A DNA stretch of 64,000 nucleotides, from the NCBI RefSeq assembly GCF_900105215.1, contig NZ_FOIP01000001.1:1634001-1698000 (forward strand), written 5' to 3'. This DNA is from Lacrimispora sphenoides. Lineage in GTDB: Bacteria > Bacillota > Clostridia > Lachnospirales > Lachnospiraceae. The notes under the pieces were generated by a model. It made no database searches, was not told where the DNA came from, and saw nothing but the letters and a program-made list of their open reading frames with translations. The position numbers and the translations under genes are program-made. Positions 53,997-63,893 of the stretch are shown in pieces; positions within the stretch are counted from its first letter, which is position 1; each line of letters starts with the position of its first letter.

Positions 53997-55049
53997 ATGA
54001 AAAAAATCAACGTATTAAAATTAACTACCATTATGGCAGCGGCCGCTTTAATGATGACAGCCTGCTCAAGTCCAAGCACTTCTAAAACTACTGAAACCAT
54101 TGAGACCACTGAAGCGTCTCAGGCCGCTGAAACCACTGCAGCTGCTAAGAGCGAAGAAGCTTTAACGGTTGAAATTAAAGATATTCATGGCATGGTTACA
54201 GTTCCTGTAAATCCTCAAAAGGTAATTTCTTTGGATAATAGAACTTATGAAACATTATCAGACTGGGGAATTAAATTAGTCGCTGCTCCAAAGGGTGTAA
54301 TGCCGGCGGATTCCCTATATGTAGCCGATGAATCTGTTCTGGATATCGGAAATCACCGCGAACCGAATCTTGAGATTATAGCAGCTGCAGACCCTGACCT
54401 CGTAATAATCGGTCAAAGATTTGCGTCCTATTATGAAGAAATAAAAAAATTAGTGCCAAATGCAGCTGTTATTGATTTAAATTTTGATGTTTCTGAGGAA
54501 GCGGATACACCTGGAGAAAACTTAGTAAACGGACTTAAGGATTCCACCGTAGCACTTGGAAAAATTTTTGATAAAAACAAAGAAGCTGAACAATTGACAG
54601 CTGACTTTGATCAGGCGATCGAAGCTGTTAAATCTGCATATAACGGAACAGATACCATTATGAGTGTTGTGGTTTCCGGTGGTAATATCGGCTTTTCAGC
54701 TCCTCATTCCGGCCGTGTTTGGGGGCCGATGTATGAAGTGTTCGGATGGGTTCCGGCATTAGATATTGATAATACGACTTCCGATCATCAAGGGGATGAT
54801 ATTTCTGTAGAAGCGATAGCACAAAGTAATCCGGATTGGATTTTCGTATTAGACCGTGATGCTGCAGTATCTTCTACAACTGATGCGGTTCCTGCTCAGG
54901 ACGTTATCGATCAATCACCTGCTCTTCAAAACGTAACCGCTGTTTCTGAAGGGCATATCGTTTATGCACCAGCTGATACTTACACAAACGAATCCATACA
55001 AACATATCTGGAGTTATTTGGAGACCTTGCAAAGGCTTTGGCTGAATAG
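53997..55049 (+). CDS. Iron-siderophore ABC transporter, binding lipoprotein
   Basis: A 350-residue solute-binding protein of the YclQ/CeuE/FatB class for catecholate-type siderophores. Lipoprotein signal with lipobox MMTAC (Cys about 23), a Thr/Glu/Ala linker to about residue 55, then the two lobes: VTVPVNPQKVISLDNRTYETLSDWGIKLV and DPDLVIIGQRFASYYEEIKK in the first, SVVVSGGNIGFSAPHSGRVWG and NPDWIFVLDRDAA in the second. First gene of a four-gene operon. Confidence 0.92.
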   Translation: MKKINVLKLTTIMAAAALMMTACSSPSTSKTTETIETTEASQAAETTAAAKSEEALTVEIKDIHGMVTVPVNPQKVISLDNRTYETLSDWGIKLVAAPKGVMPADSLYVADESVLDIGNHREPNLEIIAAADPDLVIIGQRFASYYEEIKKLVPNAAVIDLNFDVSEEADTPGENLVNGLKDSTVALGKIFDKNKEAEQLTADFDQAIEAVKSAYNGTDTIMSVVVSGGNIGFSAPHSGRVWGPMYEVFGWVPALDIDNTTSDHQGDDISVEAIAQSNPDWIFVLDRDAAVSSTTDAVPAQDVIDQSPALQNVTAVSEGHIVYAPADTYTNESIQTYLELFGDLAKALAE

Positions 55050-55071
55050 TATATAGGAGTATAGCAAAGAG

Positions 55072-56082
55072 TTGAAAAATACAGCGAAAAAAATGATTGG
55101 GGCTGGGAATTCTCAGCCCCAACGTTATTATAACAATAAGAAATGGACAAAACCTTTTATATTAGCGATTATCGTTGTTATTATTTTAGGTATTATATCA
55201 CTGTTTACCGGAGCTTATGATATACAGGGTCAAGCGGATGGAAGGGATATGTTTTTCATAACGCGGGTACCTAGAACAGCTGCACTCATGCTTACCGGAG
55301 CGGCAATGTCAATGTCAGGACTGGTCATGCAGCTTATTACACAAAATCGTTTGGTTGAACCTACAACAACAGGGACGATTGAATGGTCGGGTTTGGGACT
55401 TCTCATTGTCTATTTAATATTTCCGGCACCAACTTTAGTTTTAAGAATGACCGGGGCAATCATGTTTTCTTTTATAGGAACTATGATTTTCTTTCTGTTT
55501 TTAAGAAGAGTGAAACTCCGTTCGTCTTTGATTGTCCCGATTATTGGGATGATGCTTGGAGCAGTTATTTCTGCATTTTCTACTTTTATAGGACTTACCT
55601 TCCAAATGACGCAAAATATTGAAAGCTGGTTTGTAGGCTCGTTTGCAGCCGTTCAAATCGGAAGATACGAATATTTATGGCTGATTATTATAGTTACTGG
55701 CTTTATTTTTATTTATGCGGATAAGCTGACGTTAGCCGGTCTGGGGGAAGATGTCGCTACGAGTCTTGGAGTAAATTATAATAAGATAATTATTTTGGGG
55801 ACCGGTCTTATTTCTATTGCGGTTGGAATTGTTACAGCTGTTATTGGAAATTTACCTTTCTTAGGTTTAATTGTACCCAATATTGTTTCCATGTACAGAG
55901 GAGATAATCTTAGGGGTAATCTGCCTTGGGTATGTGTGTTGGGAATGGGCGTAATAACTCTTTGTGACATTATTTCCCGAACAATTATAATGCCCTTTGA
56001 AGTTCCTGTCTCTTTGATTCTTGGAACAGTGGGATCAATTGTATTTATTGTTATCTTATTAAGGCAAAGGAGGCTAAGATGA
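55072..56082 (+). CDS. Iron-siderophore ABC transporter, permease 1
   Basis: A 336-residue FecCD-type permease with eight to ten helices: RVPRTAALMLTGAAMSMSGLVMQLITQNRLVEPTTTG, LGEDVATSLGVNYNKI (coupling loop) and GNLPFLGLIVPNIVSMYRGDN. The start is read as TTG at 55072, since the ATG at 55093 has no ribosome binding site; this is uncertain. It overlaps the next gene by four bases. Confidence 0.9.
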   Translation: MKNTAKKMIGAGNSQPQRYYNNKKWTKPFILAIIVVIILGIISLFTGAYDIQGQADGRDMFFITRVPRTAALMLTGAAMSMSGLVMQLITQNRLVEPTTTGTIEWSGLGLLIVYLIFPAPTLVLRMTGAIMFSFIGTMIFFLFLRRVKLRSSLIVPIIGMMLGAVISAFSTFIGLTFQMTQNIESWFVGSFAAVQIGRYEYLWLIIIVTGFIFIYADKLTLAGLGEDVATSLGVNYNKIIILGTGLISIAVGIVTAVIGNLPFLGLIVPNIVSMYRGDNLRGNLPWVCVLGMGVITLCDIISRTIIMPFEVPVSLILGTVGSIVFIVILLRQRRLR

Positions 56083-57119
56083 ACGGAATAGAATACAATA
56101 CCGGCCTTCATCATGAACACAGATCAGCGAGAGCTTTTCGTTCTAAAAAAGAAGAAAAAAAATATTGGATATTGTTGATAACCTTGATTGGTTTGGGTGT
56201 TTTTGCTTCCTATGGACTTTTGGTTTATAATAATCCAGTTCCAATTGATTCTCCTTCTTTTCTCCCGGTTGTAAGAAGAAGGATGTTCGCTCTTACGGCG
56301 ATGATCATTTCAGCCGTTTGTCAGAGTTTATCGACAGTCACTTTCCAATCGATTACGAGTAACAGGATTATAACCCCTTCCCTTTTAGGCTTTGAAGCAC
56401 TTTACTCAACCATTCATACCAGTACCATATTTTTCTTTGGTGCCAGTGCCTTTATTAATTTTAGTGGGATTGGATCCTTTGTATTTCAAGTTGTTGTTAT
56501 GGTCTTGATGTGCCTGATCCTTTATGGCTGGCTGCTTTCCGGAAAGTATGGAAATTTACAGCTTATGCTTTTAGTTGGCGTTATTATGGGGACTGGGCTG
56601 AAGTCTTTATCATCGTTTATGAGAAGACTTCTTGCACCGTCAGAGTTTGATATTTTACAGGCAAGATTGTTTGGCTCTGTCAACAATGCGGATTCTAAAT
56701 ATTTTCCTCTTGCAATTCCGGTTGTAATAATTGTAGCTATACTTCTTCTTGCTTATTCTAAGAAGTTAAATGTTGTGTCACTTGGAAAAGATTGCTCTAC
56801 TTCATTGGGTGTCAAACATCAAGTTCATGTGATTTATGCTCTGATTTTAGTATCTGTTTTGATGTCAATTTCTACGGCTTTGGTTGGGCCGCTTACTTTT
56901 TATGGATTTTTAGTTGCAACTTTAAGTTATCAAGCGGCGCCAACATATGATCACAGATACATTTTTCCAATGTCTCTTGCGATTGGATTTTTGATAATAA
57001 CAGGTGCTTACTTTTTTATGTACCATATATTCAGGGCTCAAGGAGTAGTTTCAGTTATTATCGAGATGTTTGGCGGAATAGCATTTTTAATCGTAATTTT
57101 AAGGAAAGGTACTTTATGA
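56079..57119 (+). CDS. Iron-siderophore ABC transporter, permease 2
   Basis: A 346-residue FecCD-type permease: VRRRMFALTAMIISAVCQSLSTVTFQSITSNRIITPSLLGFEALY, LGKDCSTSLGVKHQVH (coupling loop) and GPLTFYGFLVATLSYQ. It forms the heterodimeric channel with the preceding permease. Starts in the ATGA overlap and ends in an ATGA overlap with the ATPase. Confidence 0.92.
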   Translation: MNGIEYNTGLHHEHRSARAFRSKKEEKKYWILLITLIGLGVFASYGLLVYNNPVPIDSPSFLPVVRRRMFALTAMIISAVCQSLSTVTFQSITSNRIITPSLLGFEALYSTIHTSTIFFFGASAFINFSGIGSFVFQVVVMVLMCLILYGWLLSGKYGNLQLMLLVGVIMGTGLKSLSSFMRRLLAPSEFDILQARLFGSVNNADSKYFPLAIPVVIIVAILLLAYSKKLNVVSLGKDCSTSLGVKHQVHVIYALILVSVLMSISTALVGPLTFYGFLVATLSYQAAPTYDHRYIFPMSLAIGFLIITGAYFFMYHIFRAQGVVSVIIEMFGGIAFLIVILRKGTL

Positions 57120-57865
57120 TAATAATAGATAATGCCAGAAAGTCGTATGATGAGGTAGAAATAGGACCTTTGGATATTAAAATACCAAAAGCAGGTCTCA
57201 CTTCTTTGATCGGACCCAATGGTGCTGGAAAATCTACAACACTTTTGATGATTGGAAGACTTTTGGATATGGAAGAAGGCCATATTAAGGTGGCGGATAT
57301 GGATGTTACTGAATCGAAATCAGAGGACTTAGCAAAAGTTTTGACTATTTTGCGACAGGAAAATCATTTTGTAACAAGGCTTACTGTCAGACAGCTGGCT
57401 GGATTTGGCCGTTTTCCTTATTCAAAAGGAAGATTAACGAAAGAGGATGAAGCCATTATTTCTAAATATATTGATTTTTTAGAGTTGACTGATCTGGAAA
57501 ACAGATATTTGGATGAGCTTTCCGGCGGCCAAAGACAAAGGGCATATGTGGCAATGGTTTTGTGCCAGGAGACGGAATATGTACTTCTTGACGAACCTTT
57601 GAACAATCTTGATGTTGCCCGTTCTGTTCAGATGATGGAACATTTGAAGCATGCGGCCAATGAATTTGGAAGAACCATTGTGGCTGTTATGCATGATATT
57701 AATTTTGCGGCCAAATATTCTGATCGAATCTGTGCGATGAAAAACGGACGAATTGCCGCTTTTGGCACGGTAGATCAGATTATGGATTCAAACGTTTTGA
57801 CTAATATTTTTGAAACGAAAATAGAAATTATCGATGGGCCGTATGGGCCTATAGCAATTTATTGA
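57116..57865 (+). CDS. Iron-siderophore ABC transporter, ATPase
   Basis: A 249-residue FepC-like ATPase: Walker A GPNGAGKST (33-41), Q-loop LRQENHFVTRLTV, signature LSGGQRQRAYVAMVL, Walker B YVLLDEPLNNLD, H-loop VMHDINFAAKYSD. It completes the importer. Its start overlaps the previous gene by four bases. Confidence 0.95.
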   Translation: MIIIDNARKSYDEVEIGPLDIKIPKAGLTSLIGPNGAGKSTTLLMIGRLLDMEEGHIKVADMDVTESKSEDLAKVLTILRQENHFVTRLTVRQLAGFGRFPYSKGRLTKEDEAIISKYIDFLELTDLENRYLDELSGGQRQRAYVAMVLCQETEYVLLDEPLNNLDVARSVQMMEHLKHAANEFGRTIVAVMHDINFAAKYSDRICAMKNGRIAAFGTVDQIMDSNVLTNIFETKIEIIDGPYGPIAIY

Positions 57866-57983
57866 GTTAGTGTCTGCTATCCGGTCCATGTCAATACCAA
57901 GCTAAAATCATTCATGAAATTCACTACCTGTCTCATACCATAGTATAGGTTATCAGTAATCGTTTTTCGGATTTCTGATAAAA

Positions 57984-58031
57984 GGGCTGCCTTTCAGCCC
58001 GTCTATCTGATTATCGGAAGCAGTCCGATAA
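57984..58031 (+). repeat. Two small hairpins before the first Ca2+-type ATPase gene
   Basis: GGGCTG and CAGCCC (57984-58000), and TTATCGGA and TCCGATAA (58011-58031). Neither has a T-run. They may be the 5' leader of the ATPase mRNA or a weak end to the siderophore operon. Confidence 0.4.
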
Positions 58032-58057
58032 TATGAGAAACAGGAAGGAGCGTCAGA

Positions 58058-60664
58058 ATGGAAGAATGGTTTCGTTTATCGGAGGATGAGGCCCTTGCTA
58101 AGCTCGGCGCAGGCAGGAACGGCCTGGATTCCAGGGAGGTCCTGAGGCGCAGGCAGACATATGGTCCGAATACACTAAAGAAGGCGGAACGCAAAAGCGC
58201 TTTCCAGGTGTTTTTGGACCAGTTTAAAGACCTGTTAGTCATCATCCTGATTATAGCAGCAGTGATTTCTATGATATCTGGTGACGTGGAGAGCACAGGA
58301 GTGATTTTTGCAGTGCTTCTGCTGAATGCGATTCTGGGAACCGTGGAGCACCAGAAGGCAGAGAAGTCCTTAGACAGTCTTATGGCCCTGTCGTCACCGG
58401 TAGCAAAGGTGATAAGAGAGGGGAAAAAGCAGGAAATCTTTTCGGGGGAGATCGTTCCTGGGGACATACTGCTCCTGGAAGCAGGGGACATGGTAGCGGC
58501 AGACGGCCGGATCCTGGAAAATTACTCCCTTTTGGTCAATGAAAGCTCCCTGACTGGAGAATCCATTAATGTGGAGAAACGGACGGGTAGGATCCGGGAA
58601 AAGAAGGTACCTTTGGCCGAGCAGACGAATATGGTGTTTTCCGGTTCCCTGGTGGCAGCAGGCAGGGCAAAGGTACTGATCACAGGTACCGGAATGGATA
58701 CGGAAATCGGCAGGATCGCTTCCCTTATGAATGACACGGGGGAAAAAAAGACACCTCTTCAGGTAAGCTTAGACCAGTTCGGAAGCAGGCTGGCAGCAGC
58801 TATCCTGTTTATTTGTGCGGTAGTTTTCGGCCTTAGCATCTACCGGAGGATGCCGGTTTTAGATTCCCTGATGTTTGCCGTAGCCCTGGCGGTTGCAGCG
58901 ATACCGGAAGCGTTAAGTTCCATTGTCACTATCGTTCAGGCAATGGGCACACAGAAAATGGCTGGAGAGAATGCCATCATAAAGGATTTAAAGGCAGTGG
59001 AAAGCCTTGGCTGCGTTTCTGTCATCTGCTCCGATAAGACTGGAACATTGACACAAAACCGCATGACCGTACAGCAAATCTACGTAAACAGCCGCCTTTA
59101 TCCTCCGGAGCTCTTAAACAAAGAGGTTCCAGTACATAAATATCTGTTGTATGATGCTGTTTTAAATAATGATTCCGCTTACATAGAAGGAAAGCTGTTA
59201 GGGGACCCGACGGAAGCCGCACTGGTGCAAATGGCCGAAAGGGTGGGAATAAATGAGGAAGCCATGAAATCCTATTACCCCAGAGCAGGGGAGATTCCCT
59301 TTGATTCCAAGAGAAAGCTTATGAGCACCATGCACAGGATCGAAGGAAAAAGGGTACTGTTCACAAAGGGAGCGGTGGATGTGCTGCTTCCCAGGATCAG
59401 TCATATTTGGACAGGGGAAGGGATCCGCCACATGAGGGAGGGGGACCGGCAGAACTTAATTGAGCAGAACATGGAGTTTTCCAAACAGGGACTCAGGGTT
59501 TTGACTTTTGCCTGCCGGGAAATGAATGAGGATGAAAAGCTGACGGAAAAATCAGAGGCCGGCTATACCTTTCTTGGAATGGTCGCGATGATGGATCCGC
59601 CCCGTCCGGAGACAAAAAATGCCGTATTAAATGCCAAAAGAGCAGGCATCCGCCCGGTAATGATTACAGGGGACCATAAGATCACTGCATCTGCCATTGC
59701 GGAGAAAATAGGCATTTGGGGAGACGATGATTTGGCAGTCAGCGGACCGGAGCTTGATGATATGTCGGAGGAGGAATTGAGCCGAAAGCTGGAGCATATC
59801 AGCGTCTATGCCAGAGTTTCGCCGGAGCATAAAATACGGATCGTCCGCTCCTGGCAGAAAAAAGGCCACATCGTAGCCATGACAGGAGATGGGGTCAATG
59901 ACGCTCCGGCCTTAAAACAGGCCGACATCGGGGTTGCCATGGGAAAAATGGGGACAGAAGTGTCAAAGGATGCCTCTGCCATGATCCTGACGGATGATAA
60001 CTTTGCAACCATAATTAAGGCGGTTGCCAATGGCCGTAATGTTTACCGGAACATCCGGAATGCCATTAAATTTCTTTTATCAGGAAATATGGCTGGGATA
60101 TTATGCGTCTTGTATACATCCTTTCTGGCTCTTCCACCTCCATTTGCGCCGGTTCACTTACTGTTTATCAACCTTCTGACCGACTCTCTTCCAGCCATTG
60201 CAATCGGCATGGAAAAGGCGGAGGCGGACTTATTGGCCCAAAAGCCCAGGAATCCCAAAGAAGGAATCTTAACAAAGCGTTTTGTCCTTCAGGTCCTGCT
60301 TCAGGGGGCCCTCATAGCGGGCTGTACCATGACCTCTTACCATACAGGCATGGTGACCGGAAGCGAGGCCGCTGCCAGCACCATGGCATTTTCCACCCTG
60401 ACCCTGGCAAGGCTGTTTCATGGCTTTAACTGCAGAAGCGGCCATTCCATCTTAAAGATAGGATTTAAAAGCAATTTATGGAGCATTATGGCCTTTGAGG
60501 CTGGGGCCATTCTTTTGGCAGCGGTTCTATTCATACCAAGGCTTCATACCTTTTTTTACGTGGCAGATTTAAACGCAAGGCAGTTTATCACCATTTTTAT
60601 ATTTGCAATTATTCCTACGCTTGTAATTCAGGCATTTAAGACCATAAGAGAGAGTCTCCATTAA
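58058..60664 (+). CDS. P-type cation ATPase, Ca2+-type (IIA), copy 1
   Basis: An 868-residue P2A ATPase. The actuator motif TGES, phosphorylated Asp326 (CSDKTGTLTQN), nucleotide-site KGAVD, and hinge MTGDGVNDAPALKQADIGVAMG are intact. Ion-site residues of SERCA-type pumps are kept: AAIPEALSSIV in TM4 and NLLTDSLPAIAIGME in TM6. The N-terminus (LSEDEALAKLGAGRNGLDSREVLRRRQTYGPNTL) is typical. It probably exports Ca2+. GGAAGGAG precedes the start. Confidence 0.9.
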   Translation: MEEWFRLSEDEALAKLGAGRNGLDSREVLRRRQTYGPNTLKKAERKSAFQVFLDQFKDLLVIILIIAAVISMISGDVESTGVIFAVLLLNAILGTVEHQKAEKSLDSLMALSSPVAKVIREGKKQEIFSGEIVPGDILLLEAGDMVAADGRILENYSLLVNESSLTGESINVEKRTGRIREKKVPLAEQTNMVFSGSLVAAGRAKVLITGTGMDTEIGRIASLMNDTGEKKTPLQVSLDQFGSRLAAAILFICAVVFGLSIYRRMPVLDSLMFAVALAVAAIPEALSSIVTIVQAMGTQKMAGENAIIKDLKAVESLGCVSVICSDKTGTLTQNRMTVQQIYVNSRLYPPELLNKEVPVHKYLLYDAVLNNDSAYIEGKLLGDPTEAALVQMAERVGINEEAMKSYYPRAGEIPFDSKRKLMSTMHRIEGKRVLFTKGAVDVLLPRISHIWTGEGIRHMREGDRQNLIEQNMEFSKQGLRVLTFACREMNEDEKLTEKSEAGYTFLGMVAMMDPPRPETKNAVLNAKRAGIRPVMITGDHKITASAIAEKIGIWGDDDLAVSGPELDDMSEEELSRKLEHISVYARVSPEHKIRIVRSWQKKGHIVAMTGDGVNDAPALKQADIGVAMGKMGTEVSKDASAMILTDDNFATIIKAVANGRNVYRNIRNAIKFLLSGNMAGILCVLYTSFLALPPPFAPVHLLFINLLTDSLPAIAIGMEKAEADLLAQKPRNPKEGILTKRFVLQVLLQGALIAGCTMTSYHTGMVTGSEAAASTMAFSTLTLARLFHGFNCRSGHSILKIGFKSNLWSIMAFEAGAILLAAVLFIPRLHTFFYVADLNARQFITIFIFAIIPTLVIQAFKTIRESLH

Positions 60665-60727
60665 GAAAATAAAGCCGGCAATGTAGGGTGAAAATATTAC
60701 GCACGGATTTTTCATGAAAAACAAGAC

Positions 60728-60773
60728 TTTCTGCGAAAAAGAAGTGTAATAAAAGATAACTTTTTCGCAGAAA
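60728..60773. repeat. 14-bp perfect inverted repeat
   Basis: TTTCTGCGAAAAAG at 60728-60741 and its complement at 60760-60773 flank 18 bases. The A- and T-runs lie inside the stem, so on either strand it is not a standard terminator, though the arms could work as one. A small hairpin RNA or the remains of a mobile element are alternatives. Confidence 0.6.
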
Positions 60774-60875
60774 TCAATCAAGTATCCAAGCAAAGCCTGC
60801 GATGATTTGCTTTTATAGATTCAGGTAGCTTAATCTTTTTATGGACAATCAGAAATGTTTACGCAACAAGTCAGA

Positions 60876-60908
60876 GGGGCTGGAAGATATAAACTTCCGG
60901 CCCCTTTT
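60876..60908 (+). terminator. Intrinsic terminator
   Basis: GGGGCTGGAAG (60876-60886) pairs with CTTCCGGCCCC (60894-60904; one G-U pair), then TTTT. Ends the transcript of ATPase copy 1. Confidence 0.85.
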
Positions 60909-61089
60909 GGTATGTCTGATGCGGAAAAAATTAATATTTACCTGTTTCTGGTTTGGAGTGAACGATATCCCCAATGCGTTTATTGACAGAAGTGGCAAAA
61001 AGATTTAACATAAACTTATGTTTCATTTTCTCCCATGCATTCAGCCGATCATGAAGTTCTGCATAGCACAATTAAATGGAGGATATTAT

Positions 61090-63774
61090 ATGAATGATTA
61101 TTTCAGTAAGGATATCCGGGAGTCTGTCCGGGAGTTGAAAACCGACCTCCTTCAAGGATTATCCGGGCAGGAAGCCCAAAAAAGGCTTGAGGAAAACGGT
61201 CACAACCGTCTGCAGGGGGCGGCGGAACGGACCCTGTTTCAGTTGTTCGCTGAACAATTTAAGGATTTTCTCGTAATTATTCTGATTGTTGCAGCTATCA
61301 TCTCCATGGTTGTGGGAATCGTGCAGGGAGAGGGGATTATTGACAGTCTCGTCATCATTGCCATCGTCATCGTCAACGCGATTATCGGTGTAAATCAGGA
61401 AACAAAAGCGAACAATGCGCTGAAGGCTCTTAAGGAAATGTCAAGCCCGCAGGCAAAAGTCATCCGAAACGGAGATATCGTAAGGATGCCTTCCGACGAG
61501 CTTGTAACAGGCGATGTGGTAATCCTTGATGCGGGAGATTACATACCGGCGGATGAAAGGCTTGCAGAAAGCTTTAACTTAAAGATCGATGAGGCGGCGA
61601 TTACCGGTGAATCAGTTCCTGTGGAAAAGAACTGCGAAAGCATACTTCCTGATGATGCGCCTCTGGGCGACCGTGTCAATTCCGCCTTTATGGGAACTGT
61701 GATCACCTATGGAAGAGGCAAGGGCATCGTATCCGCAACTGGAATGGAAACCCAAATGGGCAATATTGCCGCCATGTTAAATGAATCCGAAGAGGAGACA
61801 ACCCCACTTCAAAAGAAGCTTGACAGCCTGGGTAAGGTTTTGGGAATTGTCTGCATCGCCGTATGTGCCATAATTTTTGTCCTGGGACTGCTCCAGGGGG
61901 ATGAGCTTATGGAAATCTTCATGGTTTCTGTTTCTCTGGCCGTGGCCGCCATACCGGAAGGGCTTACGGTAGTCGTTACCGTAATTCTTGCGATGGGCAT
62001 GCAGCAGATGGTGAAGTCCCACGCCATCATAAAGAGGCTTTCCGCTGTCGAAACGCTGGGAAGCACAACGGTTATCTGTTCCGATAAGACGGGAACTCTC
62101 ACTCAGAATAAGATGACCGTGGTCAAGGTATTTGACCATGAGAAAGCTTATGATGTGACCGGGACAGGCTACAGCAGGGAAGGCTCCGTCACCGTAGAAG
62201 AAGGCGGCAGGCTATCGTCCAATATTACAGAACTCATAAAGGGCGCCGTACTTTGTAATGACGCGGTCTATGATATAGAGAAAAGCCAAATCATCGGAGA
62301 TCCTACGGAAGGTGCTATGCTGGTTTTAGGAGAAAAAATCGGTCTCAGCAAAGACCGGTTGAATGAAGAATACCGGAGGGTTCAGGAAATACCCTTTGAT
62401 TCCGACAGAAAGCTTATGTCCACGTTCCATGAAAAAAACGGAGAACTGACTATTTATACAAAGGGCGCTCCCGATGAGATTTTAAAGCGGTGTACCTACA
62501 TATATAAGGATGGTGCGGTTTCGGAAATTACGGAGGCTGACCGGAGAAAAATCCTGGAAGCCAATTTAAGTTTTGCAAAAGGCGCATTGCGCGTGCTTGG
62601 CGTTGCAAGTAAGGCAGTTGATACTCTCGATGACTTTGACAGCCAGGAATACTCTCTTACCTATCTTGGACTCATGTGCATGATTGATCCGCCCAGAGAG
62701 GAAGTGAAGCCGGCCGTAGACGAATGCAGAAAAGCCGGAATCCGTGTGAAGATGATCACAGGGGACCACAAGATCACTGCCAGCGCTATTGCCGGGGATC
62801 TGGGAATCATGTCTCCTGGAGAAGAGGCTTTAGAAGGAGCTGAAATACAGCTTCTTTCCGATGAAGAGCTGAGAGAAAAGGTTAAAACCGTCAACGTATT
62901 TGCCCGGGTTTCACCAGAGCACAAGGTACGGCTTGTAGCCGCATGCAAGGCAAACGGAGAGATTGTCGCCATGACAGGAGACGGCGTAAACGATGCGCCA
63001 AGCCTTAAGAGAGCGGATATCGGCGTTGCCATGGGCATCACCGGAACAGATGTTTCAAAGGAGGCGGCCGATATGATCCTTACGGATGACAACTTTGTAA
63101 GCATTGTTCATGCTGTAGAGGAAGGAAGAACCATTTATAACAACATCCGAAAGGTGGTTGGCTACCTTCTCTCCTGTAACATCGGTGAGATACTTCTCAT
63201 ATTTTTGGCAATGCTCTTTAACCTGCCCATGCCGTTGATGCCCATTCACCTCCTTTCCATCAACTTAATCACCGATGCATTTCCGGCCTTTGCCCTGGGA
63301 ATGGAGGAGAGGGAGCCGGGGATCATGGACCAGAAGCCGAGAGATCCCAATGAATCAATTATTGATAAGAAGATGCGCGTAGCTGTTGCCATGCAAAGTC
63401 TTTTCCTTGGTATCGGCGCTCTGACCGCTTTTTATATCGGGCATATCAGCTATAGAGACGTCGAAGGCGGAGAGACCATCGCCCGTACCATGTGCTTTGT
63501 AGCCCTTATTTTAGGCGAACTTTTCCGCGCCTACTCAAACAGAAGTGAAAAGAGGTCTATATTCGGAATCCGGCTTTTATCAAACTCTTTCTTGAATAAA
63601 TGCGTAATCGCTTCCTTTGCATTTTTAGTGGTTGTGGTTTATGTGCCGTTCTTAAACACAATTTTCAGCACGGCGCCTCTTACTCTCACACAGCTAAGCG
63701 AAGCAATCGGCTTTGCGGTAGTTCCTACTCTGGGCGGTGAGCTTGCAAAGCTTATTACAAAAAGAATGAAATAG
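61090..63774 (+). CDS. P-type cation ATPase, Ca2+-type (IIA), copy 2
   Basis: An 894-residue P2A ATPase: actuator TGESVPV, Asp332 (CSDKTGTLTQN), KGAPDE, hinge MTGDGVNDAPSLKRADIGVAMG, TM4 AAIPEGLTVVV and TM6 NLITDAFPAFALGMEE, the last two being the Ca2+ ligands of SERCA-like pumps. It is a diverged paralogue of the pump encoded just before it. ATG 61090 follows ATGGAGGATATT; an upstream frame start at 61018 lacks a site. Confidence 0.92.
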   Translation: MNDYFSKDIRESVRELKTDLLQGLSGQEAQKRLEENGHNRLQGAAERTLFQLFAEQFKDFLVIILIVAAIISMVVGIVQGEGIIDSLVIIAIVIVNAIIGVNQETKANNALKALKEMSSPQAKVIRNGDIVRMPSDELVTGDVVILDAGDYIPADERLAESFNLKIDEAAITGESVPVEKNCESILPDDAPLGDRVNSAFMGTVITYGRGKGIVSATGMETQMGNIAAMLNESEEETTPLQKKLDSLGKVLGIVCIAVCAIIFVLGLLQGDELMEIFMVSVSLAVAAIPEGLTVVVTVILAMGMQQMVKSHAIIKRLSAVETLGSTTVICSDKTGTLTQNKMTVVKVFDHEKAYDVTGTGYSREGSVTVEEGGRLSSNITELIKGAVLCNDAVYDIEKSQIIGDPTEGAMLVLGEKIGLSKDRLNEEYRRVQEIPFDSDRKLMSTFHEKNGELTIYTKGAPDEILKRCTYIYKDGAVSEITEADRRKILEANLSFAKGALRVLGVASKAVDTLDDFDSQEYSLTYLGLMCMIDPPREEVKPAVDECRKAGIRVKMITGDHKITASAIAGDLGIMSPGEEALEGAEIQLLSDEELREKVKTVNVFARVSPEHKVRLVAACKANGEIVAMTGDGVNDAPSLKRADIGVAMGITGTDVSKEAADMILTDDNFVSIVHAVEEGRTIYNNIRKVVGYLLSCNIGEILLIFLAMLFNLPMPLMPIHLLSINLITDAFPAFALGMEEREPGIMDQKPRDPNESIIDKKMRVAVAMQSLFLGIGALTAFYIGHISYRDVEGGETIARTMCFVALILGELFRAYSNRSEKRSIFGIRLLSNSFLNKCVIASFAFLVVVVYVPFLNTIFSTAPLTLTQLSEAIGFAVVPTLGGELAKLITKRMK

Positions 63775-63831
63775 CAACGGGAAGCTGTGCCTTTCAAGAC
63801 ATGAATAAAGATTGAATAAACGCTGGAAATC

Positions 63832-63860
63832 TTGACATAATTTTTGCTCCATGGTACTAT
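63832..63860 (+). promoter_or_regulatory. Promoter of a gene beyond the window
   Basis: TTGACA at 63832-63837, a 17-base spacer and TACTAT at 63855-63860. AGTTAGCCTAAG (63876-63887) follows about 15 bases later and shares TTAG/CTAA with the repeat in the siderophore promoter. Confidence 0.65.
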
Positions 63861-63893
63861 TAAGTATACATAAATAGTTAGCCTAAGAGATGA

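Larger units (their letters stand above)
60665..61089. other. Intergenic region between the two ATPase genes
   Basis: About 425 bases without a recognisable gene. It contains a 14-base perfect inverted repeat at 60728-60773, a terminator at 60876-60908, and after that an AT-rich stretch that leads to the second ATPase gene. A few short frames have no start site or homology. Confidence 0.55.
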
